From: Mycobacteroides franklinii
GTDB taxonomy: Bacteria > Actinomycetota > Actinomycetes > Mycobacteriales > Mycobacteriaceae
NCBI RefSeq assembly: GCF_002013895.1
Contig: NZ_MAFQ01000007.1
Location: forward strand, 62,001 to 126,000
Length of the DNA stretch: 64,000 nt
Direction of reading: 5' to 3'
The notes beneath the pieces were generated by a model. It was not told the DNA's origin. It was given only the letters and a program-made list of their open reading frames with translations, and did no database searches. Positions 29,462-38,425 of the stretch are shown here, in pieces (within the stretch, counting starts at the first letter, position 1; every line of letters starts with the position of its first letter). The translations under genes and the position numbers were made by a program.

Positions 29462-30139
29462 ATGTGGACCATCGTTCTACTGATGGCCCTCGGTGTGAGT
29501 GTTGAACCCACTCGATTGGGCCTGACGGTCCTGATGCTGAACCGGCCCCGACCGTTGTTGCAGCTGTTCGTGTTTCTGTGCGGGGCCTTCGCCATGGGGC
29601 TCAGCCTGGGCCTGACATTGCTGTTCGTGTTGCGGGTTTCGCCGATGGGCAAGGCGGACATCTCCGGGCCGTATATCCAAGTCGGTCTCGGCGTGCTCGC
29701 CTTGTCCGTGGCAGCGGTGCTGGCCGTTACCGCGTCGGTCCGCCGGTCTCCCGCACCGCCGCGCACAGGTACCGCGGGCAAGCTGGCGACGCGGGTGCGG
29801 GGCTTCCTGCAGAACAACTCGTTGTGGGTCGCGGGCGTGAGCGGATTGGGAATTGCCTTGCCGTCGGCGGACTTTCTCGCGGTGATCGCACTCATCCATG
29901 CCTCGGGGGCCACACAACCCGTTCAGTCCATGGCGTTGCTCTTCTTCAATGTGGTGGCCTTCTCTATGGTGGGCCTGCCGCTGCTGAGCTATGCGGCGAT
30001 GCCTGGAAAGACCTATGCGGTGCTGACGGCATTACACGGTTGGGTGCAGTCCCGCCGCAGGATCGATGTCGCGGTGATGGTCGCTGTGCTAGGCCTGCTC
30101 ATGCTGGCGCTGGGCACGATCGGCCTGCTGCGGGCCTGA
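29462..30139 (+). CDS. Gap-family (glycopeptidolipid-addressing-like) membrane protein
   Basis: The 225-residue integral membrane protein has about six hydrophobic segments, opening with WTIVLLMALGVSVEPTRLG, the family's typical first helix with an EP/R motif, and ending in a final helix (VAVLGLLMLALGTIGLL). Gap/Sap proteins help move glycopeptidolipids and related lipids to the cell surface. It begins 2 bases after papA, so is almost certainly cotranscribed with the PKS and PapA genes. Its presence argues that the product is a surface lipid. Confidence 0.85.
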   Translation: MWTIVLLMALGVSVEPTRLGLTVLMLNRPRPLLQLFVFLCGAFAMGLSLGLTLLFVLRVSPMGKADISGPYIQVGLGVLALSVAAVLAVTASVRRSPAPPRTGTAGKLATRVRGFLQNNSLWVAGVSGLGIALPSADFLAVIALIHASGATQPVQSMALLFFNVVAFSMVGLPLLSYAAMPGKTYAVLTALHGWVQSRRRIDVAVMVAVLGLLMLALGTIGLLRA

Positions 30140-30148
30140 CCCGGTGAG

Positions 30149-30511
30149 TTATATCCGGAAGCAGCGCACGGGGTGGAACAGATCGAATAGCGGTCCGCTG
30201 CAAGGACCTACCCAATCACCCGGAGGCGCCCAGCCTGCGGGCGGATACCAGCCACTGGGAGGGGCCCAATCGGCGGGTGGATACCAGCCGCGGGGAGGGA
30301 CCCAGCCCGGCGCGGGATACCCGCGATTCCAGCCGCGGCCCCATTCCGGGTGATCCCAGTAGCGATGACCGCCTCGCCAGTCGACATGGTCGGTCGTGTA
30401 CTCCGTGGCGGGCGCGGCCGACGCGACGGCCGGGATCGCAAGTGCACCAAACAATGAAGAGCTGATAGCGGCCACGATTATTCCGCTACGTACCGAGGTT
30501 CGAAGGGACAT
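30149..30511 (-). CDS. Exported Trp/Pro-repeat protein
   Basis: The 120-residue precursor has a signal peptide (GIIVAAISSSLFGALAIPAV, cleavage after ASA). The mature part carries a periodic run in which W alternates with PP: GWVPPRGWYPPADWAPP, then SGWYPPAGWAPPGDW, four to five units of about 7 residues. A terminal Cys pair (GPCSG, RCFRI) could form a disulphide. ATG 30511 is chosen for the AGGAGA 7 bases upstream. No family recognised. It converges on gap with a 9-base gap. Confidence 0.72.
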   Translation of the reverse strand: MSLRTSVRSGIIVAAISSSLFGALAIPAVASAAPATEYTTDHVDWRGGHRYWDHPEWGRGWNRGYPAPGWVPPRGWYPPADWAPPSGWYPPAGWAPPGDWVGPCSGPLFDLFHPVRCFRI

Positions 30512-30641
30512 CACGCTGTCTCCTGTCACTGGTCGGGTTTCGACAACAGGAGACTAAGATGCGAAAATCAAGGTTCCCCACGGGATCTCTTCGGAATTGC
30601 TGTGGATTGCTTCCCGGTTTCTGATGAATGGCTGGGAGGCC

Positions 30642-31418
30642 TCAGCCCAGCAGGAACGCAAGTGTCACGACGGCGGCGAGCACCGCGGCGGCAAGGGCGT
30701 CGCGCCAGCCCGGATAGATCGGGTGCGCGGAGATGCGGCCCGCACCTCCCCGTGCCGTGATGGCATCTCCCATCTCGGTCGCGCGGCGCAACGAGACGAC
30801 CATGGCGGCGGTACACAGATCGACGACTTCCGCACGCCGCGAGGGCTTCTCCGGCTGCGGCGGCTGGAGTCTGCGGGCGGCCGCCAACAGTCGGAACTCT
30901 TCGGACAGCATGGGGAACATGCGGAACGCCAGGGAAATGGTGACGGCCCAATCGTCGATGGGCACCCTCAGGATGCGAAGCGGTCGGAACAAAAGGGCCA
31001 CCGCGGGAGCGATTTCCGCGACCTGTGTGGTCCATGAGATCACGGCTCCGAGGCCGATCAAGACGAGTCCCAGCGATGTGACGCGCAGGAAGTCCAGGAA
31101 TCCACCCACGCCGAGGGTGGCTGGGCCCAGCCTGAGTTCGGGGGCGCCTCCGTTGACGATGGTGAACAGACTGCCGGCCACCACAAGAAGCCAGACCCCG
31201 CGCGGAATGGAGGGGATGCACCGGGGCGAAATCCCGGCGAGTGCCGCGGTAAACAGGATGAGCAGCGCGACAAGCCCGATCGCGATCCACGACGGCATGA
31301 CGGTCAGCAGTACCGATATCGCGAGTGCGGCGATGAGTTTGGTGCCGGCCCATAGCGCATGAATGGGTGAGGGCCCGGGGACCGGCCGCATCAGCATCAA
31401 CGGGCGTCGTCGGTTCAT
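30642..31418 (-). CDS. ECF transporter T component, CbiQ-like (Rv2325c-like)
   Basis: The 258-residue membrane protein belongs to the CbiQ/EcfT family. It has five to six hydrophobic segments and the cytoplasmic coupling helices with the two conserved Ala-Arg-Gly type motifs, seen here as AAARRLQPP and AITARGGAG. It couples ATPases to a substrate-binding S component. The ATG overlaps the stop of the upstream ATPase gene (ATGA). In M. tuberculosis the pair Rv2326c/Rv2325c has the same arrangement. The substrate is unknown; cobalt is not implied by the family name. Confidence 0.9.
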   Translation of the reverse strand: MNRRRPLMLMRPVPGPSPIHALWAGTKLIAALAISVLLTVMPSWIAIGLVALLILFTAALAGISPRCIPSIPRGVWLLVVAGSLFTIVNGGAPELRLGPATLGVGGFLDFLRVTSLGLVLIGLGAVISWTTQVAEIAPAVALLFRPLRILRVPIDDWAVTISLAFRMFPMLSEEFRLLAAARRLQPPQPEKPSRRAEVVDLCTAAMVVSLRRATEMGDAITARGGAGRISAHPIYPGWRDALAAAVLAAVVTLAFLLG

Positions 31419-33388
31419 GGGGCACTCACCAACTCGCCCTGCTCCAGGCGAATGGTGCGGGGACACAATGGCGACAGACTGTCGGTGTCGTGCGAGATCA
31501 CGATGACGGCCTGCCCGCTACTGCGGATGCGTACCAACAGATCGATGAGGTCGGCTTGGGCATCGACATCCAAGCCGGCAAGTGGTTCGTCGAGAATCAG
31601 CAGGCGCGGCGAGCGGGCCAGCAGGCCGGCCAATGCGACTCGCCGTAACTGCCCGCCGCTGAGCCGATCGATGAGCACCCCACCGATCTTCGGGTCCAGG
31701 CTGACCGAGGCCAACGCCCGATCGATGCTGTCGGTATCGGAGGCCGAATACCCGGCGAGCGCCGCCACCGCCGCACCGGCGTGGCCGCGCAGCAGTTGCA
31801 ATCGTGCCGCCTGGAAGCACAGCGCAACCGCGCCGACCTGTTCCGCGGCGGGGCGGCCATCGAGTAGACACTGGCCCGCTGACGGTTCCAGCAGGCCCGC
31901 CATGATCCATGCCAGGGTGGACTTGCCTGAACCGTTGCCGCCGCACAGCAGTATCCCGTCGCCGGCGTGAACCTGGAACGAGACATTTCGCAGCACCGGC
32001 TGTGACCATGGCGTCCCGGCCGCGTAGTCGAACGAGACTCCTCGCACATCCAGAATCGTTTCGCCGGAATCGGATTCGATGGGGGAGGGGCGTTCCGTTC
32101 CGTCCCGTACCTCGATCCCGCCGAGCGCCACCACGCGGTCGGCAGCGTCTGCCTCCTGCGGGTAGTGGGTGATATGTACCAGTCCAAGGCGGTGGTGGGC
32201 CGTGAGTCCGTCGAGCACGTTGATGAGCGTTTGGCGCCCGTCGTGGTCGACCATGGTGGTGACCTCATCGGCGATCAAGAGAGCGGGTTCGCGGGCCAGT
32301 GCCGAGGCGACGGCGAGCCGCTGCAGCTCACCGCCGGAGAGTCCGGCGGTGTCCCGATCACTCATCCCGCTCAATCCCACTTCGGCGAGCAGGCTCTCGA
32401 TGTCGACGGTGCGGTCATACGGCAGTCCCCACACGATGTCGTCGCCCACGCGCAGTCCGAGCACCTGACTCTCCGGGTGCTGTAAGACCAACGCGGTCCC
32501 GCCCACCTGGCCCAGTCCCACCCCGGCGGGACGTTCGATGGTTCCGGTGGTGGGAGGGACGCCCGCGAGGATGCGCATGAGGGTGGACTTGCCGGTGCCG
32601 TTGGCGCCGGTTACCGCGATGTGTTCACCGATGTCGACCCGCATCGTCACCGGTGCCAGTGCATCTCGATCTGCCCCGGCGTATCGATAGCCGACCTCGG
32701 TGAGCACAGTGGGCAGCGGCCCGGGTGGGGTGCTTTCGTGTGGCGGGGGCAACATGCCTACCGAGGCCAGGTCGGTCACTTCCGCGAGCCTGCGCAGTAC
32801 CGGCGTCATCACCCGCCACCCGAACGATGTTCCGAAGATGACGATGAGCCACACCGACACGCCAAAGAACCACGGCCAGTGTGCAAGCCAGCCCGCAACG
32901 GCGTGGTCCAGCCCGGCCGCGGCCTGTCCGAGAAGCGGCACTCCGTGCAACAGCGTGGCGAATCCGCCGACATTGGCGGCCACCGCGCCGAGAACAACCT
33001 CGCGAAGACCCCGCAGGGCCGCGAACACCCCGACGCAGAAGGCCGAGACCAGCACACCCCACAGCGCTGCGACCACGAACATTGTTGCGGCACCACGATT
33101 CCGGCGTCTCACCTGACCGGAAATCGCGCCCATGTACGCGCATGTCAACGCCGACACCAGGCCGCCGAATCCGGCGATCAGAAAGCTGATGAGGCCCGCG
33201 GCCACACACGCGGCCAGCGCCACCCGGATGCGGTGGCGGTAACACAGCACTCCCATCGGCACTGCCCCCAGCCAAGCGAACACCACCGCGCCGGGTAGCA
33301 CGATGGAGACGACGGCGATGGCGCCCATGAGGGCAGCCGTCATCGCGGCCTGGGCCAACTCCGCTGGTTGCATGCGATGGGATTGCAC
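31415..33388 (-). CDS. ECF transporter fusion: S-like membrane domain plus two ABC ATPases (Rv2326c-like)
   Basis: The 657-residue protein begins with a membrane domain of five to six helices (about residues 8-205) that could serve as the S component. Two full ABC ATPase domains follow. The first has GANGTGKST (Walker A, about 255), LSGGELQRLAVA and DEVTT. The second has GGNGSGKST, LSGGQLRRVALA and LDEPLAGLD. One chain thus supplies S, A and A-prime, with T from the next gene. GTG 33388 or ATG 33373 may be the start; ribosome binding signals are weak. It is divergent from cysG. Confidence 0.9.
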   Translation of the reverse strand: MQSHRMQPAELAQAAMTAALMGAIAVVSIVLPGAVVFAWLGAVPMGVLCYRHRIRVALAACVAAGLISFLIAGFGGLVSALTCAYMGAISGQVRRRNRGAATMFVVAALWGVLVSAFCVGVFAALRGLREVVLGAVAANVGGFATLLHGVPLLGQAAAGLDHAVAGWLAHWPWFFGVSVWLIVIFGTSFGWRVMTPVLRRLAEVTDLASVGMLPPPHESTPPGPLPTVLTEVGYRYAGADRDALAPVTMRVDIGEHIAVTGANGTGKSTLMRILAGVPPTTGTIERPAGVGLGQVGGTALVLQHPESQVLGLRVGDDIVWGLPYDRTVDIESLLAEVGLSGMSDRDTAGLSGGELQRLAVASALAREPALLIADEVTTMVDHDGRQTLINVLDGLTAHHRLGLVHITHYPQEADAADRVVALGGIEVRDGTERPSPIESDSGETILDVRGVSFDYAAGTPWSQPVLRNVSFQVHAGDGILLCGGNGSGKSTLAWIMAGLLEPSAGQCLLDGRPAAEQVGAVALCFQAARLQLLRGHAGAAVAALAGYSASDTDSIDRALASVSLDPKIGGVLIDRLSGGQLRRVALAGLLARSPRLLILDEPLAGLDVDAQADLIDLLVRIRSSGQAVIVISHDTDSLSPLCPRTIRLEQGELVSAP

Positions 33389-33449
33389 TGGGACCGATTA
33401 GAGCATGGCTAACCCGGCCCCGTGATTCGCGTCCACGTAAACTCGCGCG

Positions 33450-34658
33450 GTGACTCATGACGCCTACCTCGTCGGCCTCCGCCTTGCCGGACGCAAAGTT
33501 GTAGTCGTCGGCGCCGGATCCGTCGCGCAGCGGCGCCTCGGCCTGTTGATCGCCAGCGGAGCTGATGTCCACGTGATCGCCCCCGACGCGACCCCGGCCG
33601 TCGAAGGCATGGCCTCGATCACTCTCAATCTGCGGCCGTACCAGGACGGAGACCTCGAAAACGCCTGGTACGCCATCGCCTGCACCGATGATCCGGCTGT
33701 CAACGCCGCCGTGGTGGACGAAGCCGAGCGGCGCCGCATCTTCTGCGTGCGCGCAGATTCCGCCAGGGACGGTACGGCCGTCACGCCGGCCTCCTTCAAT
33801 CACGACGGCATCGCAGTCGGTGTTCTGACTGGCGGCCAGCACAAGCGATCGGCGGCGCTGCGGTCGGCAATCCATGAGGCACTGCAACGCGGGCTCATCG
33901 ACGACAGGGGTGAGGATCGCGTCAAGCCGCACGGTGTCGCGCTCGTCGGTGGGGGACCGGGTGATCCTGATCTCATTACCGTCCGCGGCCGCAGGCTTCT
34001 GGCGCAGGCGGATGTGGTCGTCGCCGACCGGCTCGCTCCCGCCGAGCTACTCGCCGATCTGGGGCCTCATGTCGAGGTGATCGACGCCGCGAAGATCCCC
34101 TACGGGCGCGCGATGGCGCAGCAGGAGATCAACCGAGTGCTCGTCGAACGGGCGCAAGAGGGCAAGTTCGTCGTGCGCCTGAAGGGCGGGGACCCGTTTG
34201 TCTTCGCCCGTGGCTACGAGGAAGTGCTGGCCTGTGCCGAGGCTGGCGTTCAGGTGACCGTCGTACCCGGCGTGACCAGCGCAATCTCTGTTCCGGCGGC
34301 GGCCGGGGTGCCCGTCACCCATCGCGCGGTCAACCATGAATTCGTCGTCGTCAGCGGGCACGTCGCACCAGGGCATCCGGAATCGTTAGTCAATTGGGAT
34401 GCACTTGCTGCCTTGAAGGGAACCCTCGTGCTGTTGATGGCGGTCGAGCGCATCGAGCAGTTTGCGAAGGTTCTTATCGATGGTGGCCGACCTGCGGATA
34501 CCCCGGTACTGGTGGTGCAACACGGCACTACCGATGAGCAACGCGTGCTGCGGGCGGACCTCACGACCGCGCCAGAGCGTATTCGTTCGCAGGGCATTAG
34601 GCCGCCCGCGATCATCGTTATAGGCCCCGTTGCTGCCTACGGAGTCCCTCTGGCGTGA
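33450..34658 (+). CDS. cysG: Fused siroheme synthase / uroporphyrinogen-III methyltransferase
   Basis: The 402-residue protein joins a precorrin-2 dehydrogenase/ferrochelatase domain (about 1-150, NAD motif VVVVGAGSVAQRR) to a SAM-dependent uroporphyrinogen-III methyltransferase (about 165-400, VGGGPGDPDLIT and RLKGGDPFVFARG). It makes precorrin-2 and siroheme, feeding both sulfite/nitrite reductases and the corrin pathway. TAAACT at 33438-33443 ends seven bases before GTG 33450, so the mRNA may be leaderless. In M. tuberculosis I recall it directly after cobB (Rv2848c-Rv2847c). Confidence 0.95.
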   Translation: MTHDAYLVGLRLAGRKVVVVGAGSVAQRRLGLLIASGADVHVIAPDATPAVEGMASITLNLRPYQDGDLENAWYAIACTDDPAVNAAVVDEAERRRIFCVRADSARDGTAVTPASFNHDGIAVGVLTGGQHKRSAALRSAIHEALQRGLIDDRGEDRVKPHGVALVGGGPGDPDLITVRGRRLLAQADVVVADRLAPAELLADLGPHVEVIDAAKIPYGRAMAQQEINRVLVERAQEGKFVVRLKGGDPFVFARGYEEVLACAEAGVQVTVVPGVTSAISVPAAAGVPVTHRAVNHEFVVVSGHVAPGHPESLVNWDALAALKGTLVLLMAVERIEQFAKVLIDGGRPADTPVLVVQHGTTDEQRVLRADLTTAPERIRSQGIRPPAIIVIGPVAAYGVPLA

Positions 34659-34694
34659 GTTTGTGACCTAAGGGCACGTTAAGAGGACGGTAAG

Positions 34695-36221
34695 GTGTCC
34701 TCCATGCCTGCCCTCAGCGTCGAGCAGCTCACTCAAAAGGCGCGAGAATTCCTGCCTTCGCGGCACTATCTGTACGCCGTCATCGCAATCGCCGGTATGC
34801 AGTTCCTGGCCACCATGGACGGCACCATCGCGGTGGTCACGCTGCCCAAGATTCAAGCCGAGTTGCACCTCAACGATGCCACCCGAAGCTGGGTGATCAC
34901 TGCCTACATGCTGTCCTTCGGCGGGCTCATGCTGCTTGGTGGACGCCTCGGTGACACCTTCGGCCGCAAGCGAGTGTTCATCGGCGGCATCGCCTTGTTC
35001 ACCCTCGCGTCCATCGGCGTGGGCCTTGCGCAGGAAGACATCGGACTGGCCATTTTCCGTCTCATCCAGGGTGTGGGTGCGGCCGTCGCGTCGCCCACCG
35101 CGCTGGCACTGATCGCGACCACCTTCCCCAAGGGGCCACTGCGTACCGCCGCTGTCGGGGTGTTCGGCGCCATGACGGGGGTGGGCTCCATCGCCGGACT
35201 CATCGTCGGCGGCGCGCTGGCCGAGGTGTCGTGGCGGCTGGCCTTCCTGATCAACGTGCCGGCGGGCGCGCTGATGATCTACCTGGCTGTGCGGTCGCTG
35301 ACCGAGACGGAACGTGAACCCATGAAGCTGGATGTGGCGGGTTCCGTGCTTGCCACGCTGGGCTGTACGGCGGCGGTGTTCGGATTCACGCAGGGTCCTG
35401 ACCGCGGTTGGGACTCCCCGTACACGATTGTGTCGCTGATCGCGGCCGCCGTGCTGCTGATCGCGTTCCTCTACGTGGAACGCACCGCGGAGAACCCGGT
35501 GCTGCCATTCAGTCTGTTCACGGACCGCAATCGGGTCGCGACATTTGCGGCGATCTTCATGGCCGGCGGGGTGCTGTTCACCCTCACCATCACCATCGGC
35601 CTGTACATGCAGGACCTCATGAAATACAGCCCGCTGCGGACCGGAATCTCAGCCATTCCGTTCGTCGTCGGCATGGGAATCGGCTTGGCGCTGTCCTCCC
35701 AACTTGTCACGCGCATGGCGCCGCGGGTGCTGATCCTGTGCGGTGGGGTGGTCGTGTTCGGGGCGATGCTTTACGGCTCGACGATCGACCGCACCATCGC
35801 GTACTTCCCGGATTTCTCGACGGCCATCTTCGTCGGCGGACTGGGCATCGGCACCATCGTGGTGCCGGTGATCTTGTCGGCCATCACCGGAGTAGATGCC
35901 GACCGCATCGGGCCGCTGTCCGCCATCTCCCTCATGTTGCAAAACCTGGGCGGGCCAATCGTTCTGGTGATCATCCAGGCGATCATCACCTCGCGGACGT
36001 TGTACTTGGGCGGGGCCAAGGGCCCCGTGCAGAACATGAACCAGGCGCAGCTCCACGCCCTCGACCACGGCTACACCTACGGCATGCTCTGGATTGCCGG
36101 AACGGCCGTGCTGGTAGGCGTGGCAGCTCTGTTCATCACCTACAGCGCGGCCGATGTGGCGCACGCACAGAAGGCGCAGGCCGCGCACGACCAGGGCCTG
36201 GACGAAGAGCAGCCGGCCTAG
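34695..36221 (+). CDS. efpA: EfpA, MFS efflux transporter (14 TM, QacA type)
   Basis: The 508-residue inner-membrane protein has 14 predicted helices. Motif A is GGRLGDTFGRKRVF after helix 2, and the first helix carries an Asp in LATMDGTIAV as in the drug:H+ antiporter-2 group. EfpA exports drugs and is essential in M. tuberculosis, where it also follows cysG (Rv2847c-Rv2846c). GTG 34695 is given; ATG 34704 is an alternative three codons on. Its stop overlaps by 4 bases the stop of a convergent exported-protein gene. Confidence 0.94.
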   Translation: MSSMPALSVEQLTQKAREFLPSRHYLYAVIAIAGMQFLATMDGTIAVVTLPKIQAELHLNDATRSWVITAYMLSFGGLMLLGGRLGDTFGRKRVFIGGIALFTLASIGVGLAQEDIGLAIFRLIQGVGAAVASPTALALIATTFPKGPLRTAAVGVFGAMTGVGSIAGLIVGGALAEVSWRLAFLINVPAGALMIYLAVRSLTETEREPMKLDVAGSVLATLGCTAAVFGFTQGPDRGWDSPYTIVSLIAAAVLLIAFLYVERTAENPVLPFSLFTDRNRVATFAAIFMAGGVLFTLTITIGLYMQDLMKYSPLRTGISAIPFVVGMGIGLALSSQLVTRMAPRVLILCGGVVVFGAMLYGSTIDRTIAYFPDFSTAIFVGGLGIGTIVVPVILSAITGVDADRIGPLSAISLMLQNLGGPIVLVIIQAIITSRTLYLGGAKGPVQNMNQAQLHALDHGYTYGMLWIAGTAVLVGVAALFITYSAADVAHAQKAQAAHDQGLDEEQPA

Positions 36222-36577
36222 CAGTCCTGCGGGGTGTCGTCTCCGGCGCGAAACAGCAGCCCGTTGGTGATGGGAATGCCGTCGTTGACGGTGATGTGGC
36301 AGGACATCCGGAAGACGCTGGGGGGACCGACCGCGGTGACTCGCAGGACGGGCCGCGCGCCGTCGAGCTTCACGGTGCGCTCCCAGTAGTACCCGGCGAA
36401 GGTGTGCCCGGATTCCTCGCGGAGCTGACCGCCATCCTGATACTGGACGGTGAAGTCGGCATTACCGATTCCGATGGCCGACAGCGAGTATTTGACGGTG
36501 GCCGGGGCCGCGTCGGCCGGTACCGCGAATCCCAGACCAACTACCGCCACCGCCGGAATGACCGCCCACGCACGCAT
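36218..36577 (-). CDS. Exported MmpS-like domain protein without membrane anchor
   Basis: The 119-residue precursor has a cleavable-looking signal peptide ([19 protein letters not shown], then ADA-AP). The mature 95 residues follow the MmpS periplasmic domain in outline: [19 protein letters not shown] at the start, an RVTAVG strand, then CHITVNDG and a terminal Cys (QDC), comparable with [10 protein letters not shown] and CLVKSA of the MmpS in this window. The link is by eye and may be wrong in detail. ATG 36577 is preferred because upstream extension lacks a signal. It is convergent with efpA. Confidence 0.7.
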   Translation of the reverse strand: MRAWAVIPAVAVVGLGFAVPADAAPATVKYSLSAIGIGNADFTVQYQDGGQLREESGHTFAGYYWERTVKLDGARPVLRVTAVGPPSVFRMSCHITVNDGIPITNGLLFRAGDDTPQDC

Positions 36578-36665
36578 GCGGTTGATGCTAGCCGGAGGCC
36601 CCGACGGCACGCCGATATGCTGTGCAACCGTAACTAACGGTCTTCGCCCGAGAGGCTCAACGAAA

Positions 36666-38423
36666 ATGATCACCCGGCTCTCCGAGCTTTTCGTACGCAC
36701 ACTGCGCGACGACCCGGCCGATGCTGAGGTTCCCAGCCACAAGCTGCTGATCCGCGCGGGGTATGTGCGACCCATCGCGCCCGGTATCTACAGCTGGCTG
36801 CCGCTCGGCCTTCGGGTACTCCGCAAGATCGAGAACATCGTCCGCGAAGAGATGAATGCCATTGGCGGCCAGGAGATCCTGCTGCCCGCTCTGCTTCCGC
36901 GCGCACCGTATGAGACCACGAACCGATGGACCGAGTACGGCGATTCGCTGTTCCGGCTCAAGGATCGGCGCGATAACGACATGATGCTCGGCCCCACCCA
37001 TGAGGAGCTCTTCGCGCTCACCGTGAAGGGGGAGTACAGCTCCTACAAGGATTTCCCGGTCATCCTCTACCAGGTTCAGACTAAGTACCGGGACGAGGCG
37101 CGTCCGCGCGCGGGCATTCTGCGTGGGCGCGAATTCGTCATGAAGGACTCGTACTCCTTCGACACCTCCGATGACGGACTCAAGACGGCCTATCGCGCAC
37201 ACCGCGAGGCATACCAACGGATCTTCGGCCGACTGGGCCTGGACTATGTGATTGTGGCCGCCACCTCCGGAGCCATGGGCGGTAGCGCATCCGAGGAGTT
37301 CCTCGCCGAAAGCCCCACCGGGGAAGACACTTTCGTGCGATGCGTGGAATCTGGATATGCCGCCAACGTCGAGGCGGTCGTCACACCGGCACCGCCGGCG
37401 CGGTCCGTCGAGGGACTTGCCGAAGCCGTGGTGCATGAGACGGGTGACACTCCGACCATCGCGACACTGGTGGACTGGGCGAACTCCGCCGATCTCGGCA
37501 GGTCCGTGACGGCGGCCGACACCCTCAAGAACATTCTGCTGAAGGTGCGCCAGCCCGGTGGTGAGTGGGAACTGCTCGCCGTCGGGGTGCCCGGTGATCG
37601 CGAGGTTGACGACAAGCGCCTCGGTGCCGCGCTGGAACCCGCCGAGTACGAGCTGCTCGGTGACGCGGACTTCGCCAAGTATCCGTTCCTGGTGCGCGGC
37701 TATATCGGACCGAAGGGATTGATCGCCAACGGCGTTCGCTACCTGGTCGATCCCCGGGTCGTGGAGGGCACCAGCTGGATCACCGGCGCCGATGAACCCG
37801 GTAAGCACGTGGTCAACCTCGTCGCCGGTCGCGACTTCACCCCCGATGGAACCATCGAGGCCGCCGAGGTGCGCGATGGCGACCCGTCGCCCGATGGCGC
37901 GGGACCGTTGGTGTCGGCGCGTGGCATCGAGATTGGCCACATCTTCCAGTTGGGCCGCAAGTACACCGACGCGTTCACCGTCGATGTGCTCGGCGAGAAC
38001 GGCAAGCCGGTACGGCTGACCCAGGGTTCCTACGGTGTCGGCGTCTCCCGGCTGGTGGCCGTTGTCGCCGAACAGCAGCACGACGAGCTGGGACTGCGGT
38101 GGCCGTCGGCGGTGTCTCCGTTCGACGTGCACGTGGTCATCGCGAACAAGGACGATGCCGCACGCGCGGGTGCCGAGGAGCTTGCCGCCGACCTGGATCG
38201 GCGGGGACACGAGGTGCTGCTCGACGATCGGACCGCTTCGCCGGGGGTGAAGTTCAAGGACGCTGAACTGCTCGGTGTGCCCTGGATTGTGGTTGTCGGC
38301 CGCGGTTGGGCCGACGGGACCGTTGAGCTGCGGAACCGGTTCACCGGAGAGGCGCAGCCTATTGCGGTGGCCGACGCCGTGGCGTCCGTCACACAGGCGA
38401 TTTCGGCAGGCGATAAGGTATAG
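36666..38423 (+). CDS. proS: Prolyl-tRNA synthetase (bacterial type with editing insert)
   Basis: The 585-residue class II synthetase charges tRNA-Pro. Motif 2 is in [18 protein letters not shown], motif 3 in [16 protein letters not shown], and the anticodon-binding domain occupies the last ~100 residues. The editing insert fills about residues 225-390. The start ATG 36666 gives MITRLSELF, the conserved beginning of mycobacterial ProS; longer upstream frames run through the antisense of the MmpS-like gene. It lies in the same order as Rv2845c in M. tuberculosis, after efpA. Confidence 0.97.
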   Translation: MITRLSELFVRTLRDDPADAEVPSHKLLIRAGYVRPIAPGIYSWLPLGLRVLRKIENIVREEMNAIGGQEILLPALLPRAPYETTNRWTEYGDSLFRLKDRRDNDMMLGPTHEELFALTVKGEYSSYKDFPVILYQVQTKYRDEARPRAGILRGREFVMKDSYSFDTSDDGLKTAYRAHREAYQRIFGRLGLDYVIVAATSGAMGGSASEEFLAESPTGEDTFVRCVESGYAANVEAVVTPAPPARSVEGLAEAVVHETGDTPTIATLVDWANSADLGRSVTAADTLKNILLKVRQPGGEWELLAVGVPGDREVDDKRLGAALEPAEYELLGDADFAKYPFLVRGYIGPKGLIANGVRYLVDPRVVEGTSWITGADEPGKHVVNLVAGRDFTPDGTIEAAEVRDGDPSPDGAGPLVSARGIEIGHIFQLGRKYTDAFTVDVLGENGKPVRLTQGSYGVGVSRLVAVVAEQQHDELGLRWPSAVSPFDVHVVIANKDDAARAGAEELAADLDRRGHEVLLDDRTASPGVKFKDAELLGVPWIVVVGRGWADGTVELRNRFTGEAQPIAVADAVASVTQAISAGDKV

Positions 38424-38425
38424 CC

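Noticed and set aside
30642..33388. Cobalt transporter assignment for the CbiQ-like system
   Set aside because: CbiQ resemblance is a feature of all ECF T components. CbiM/CbiN partners are absent, so the substrate is left open.
35408..36637. A 409-codon plus-strand frame through the end of efpA
   Set aside because: It lies out of frame in efpA and antisense to the exported MmpS-like gene; composition is Arg/His-rich with no domain.
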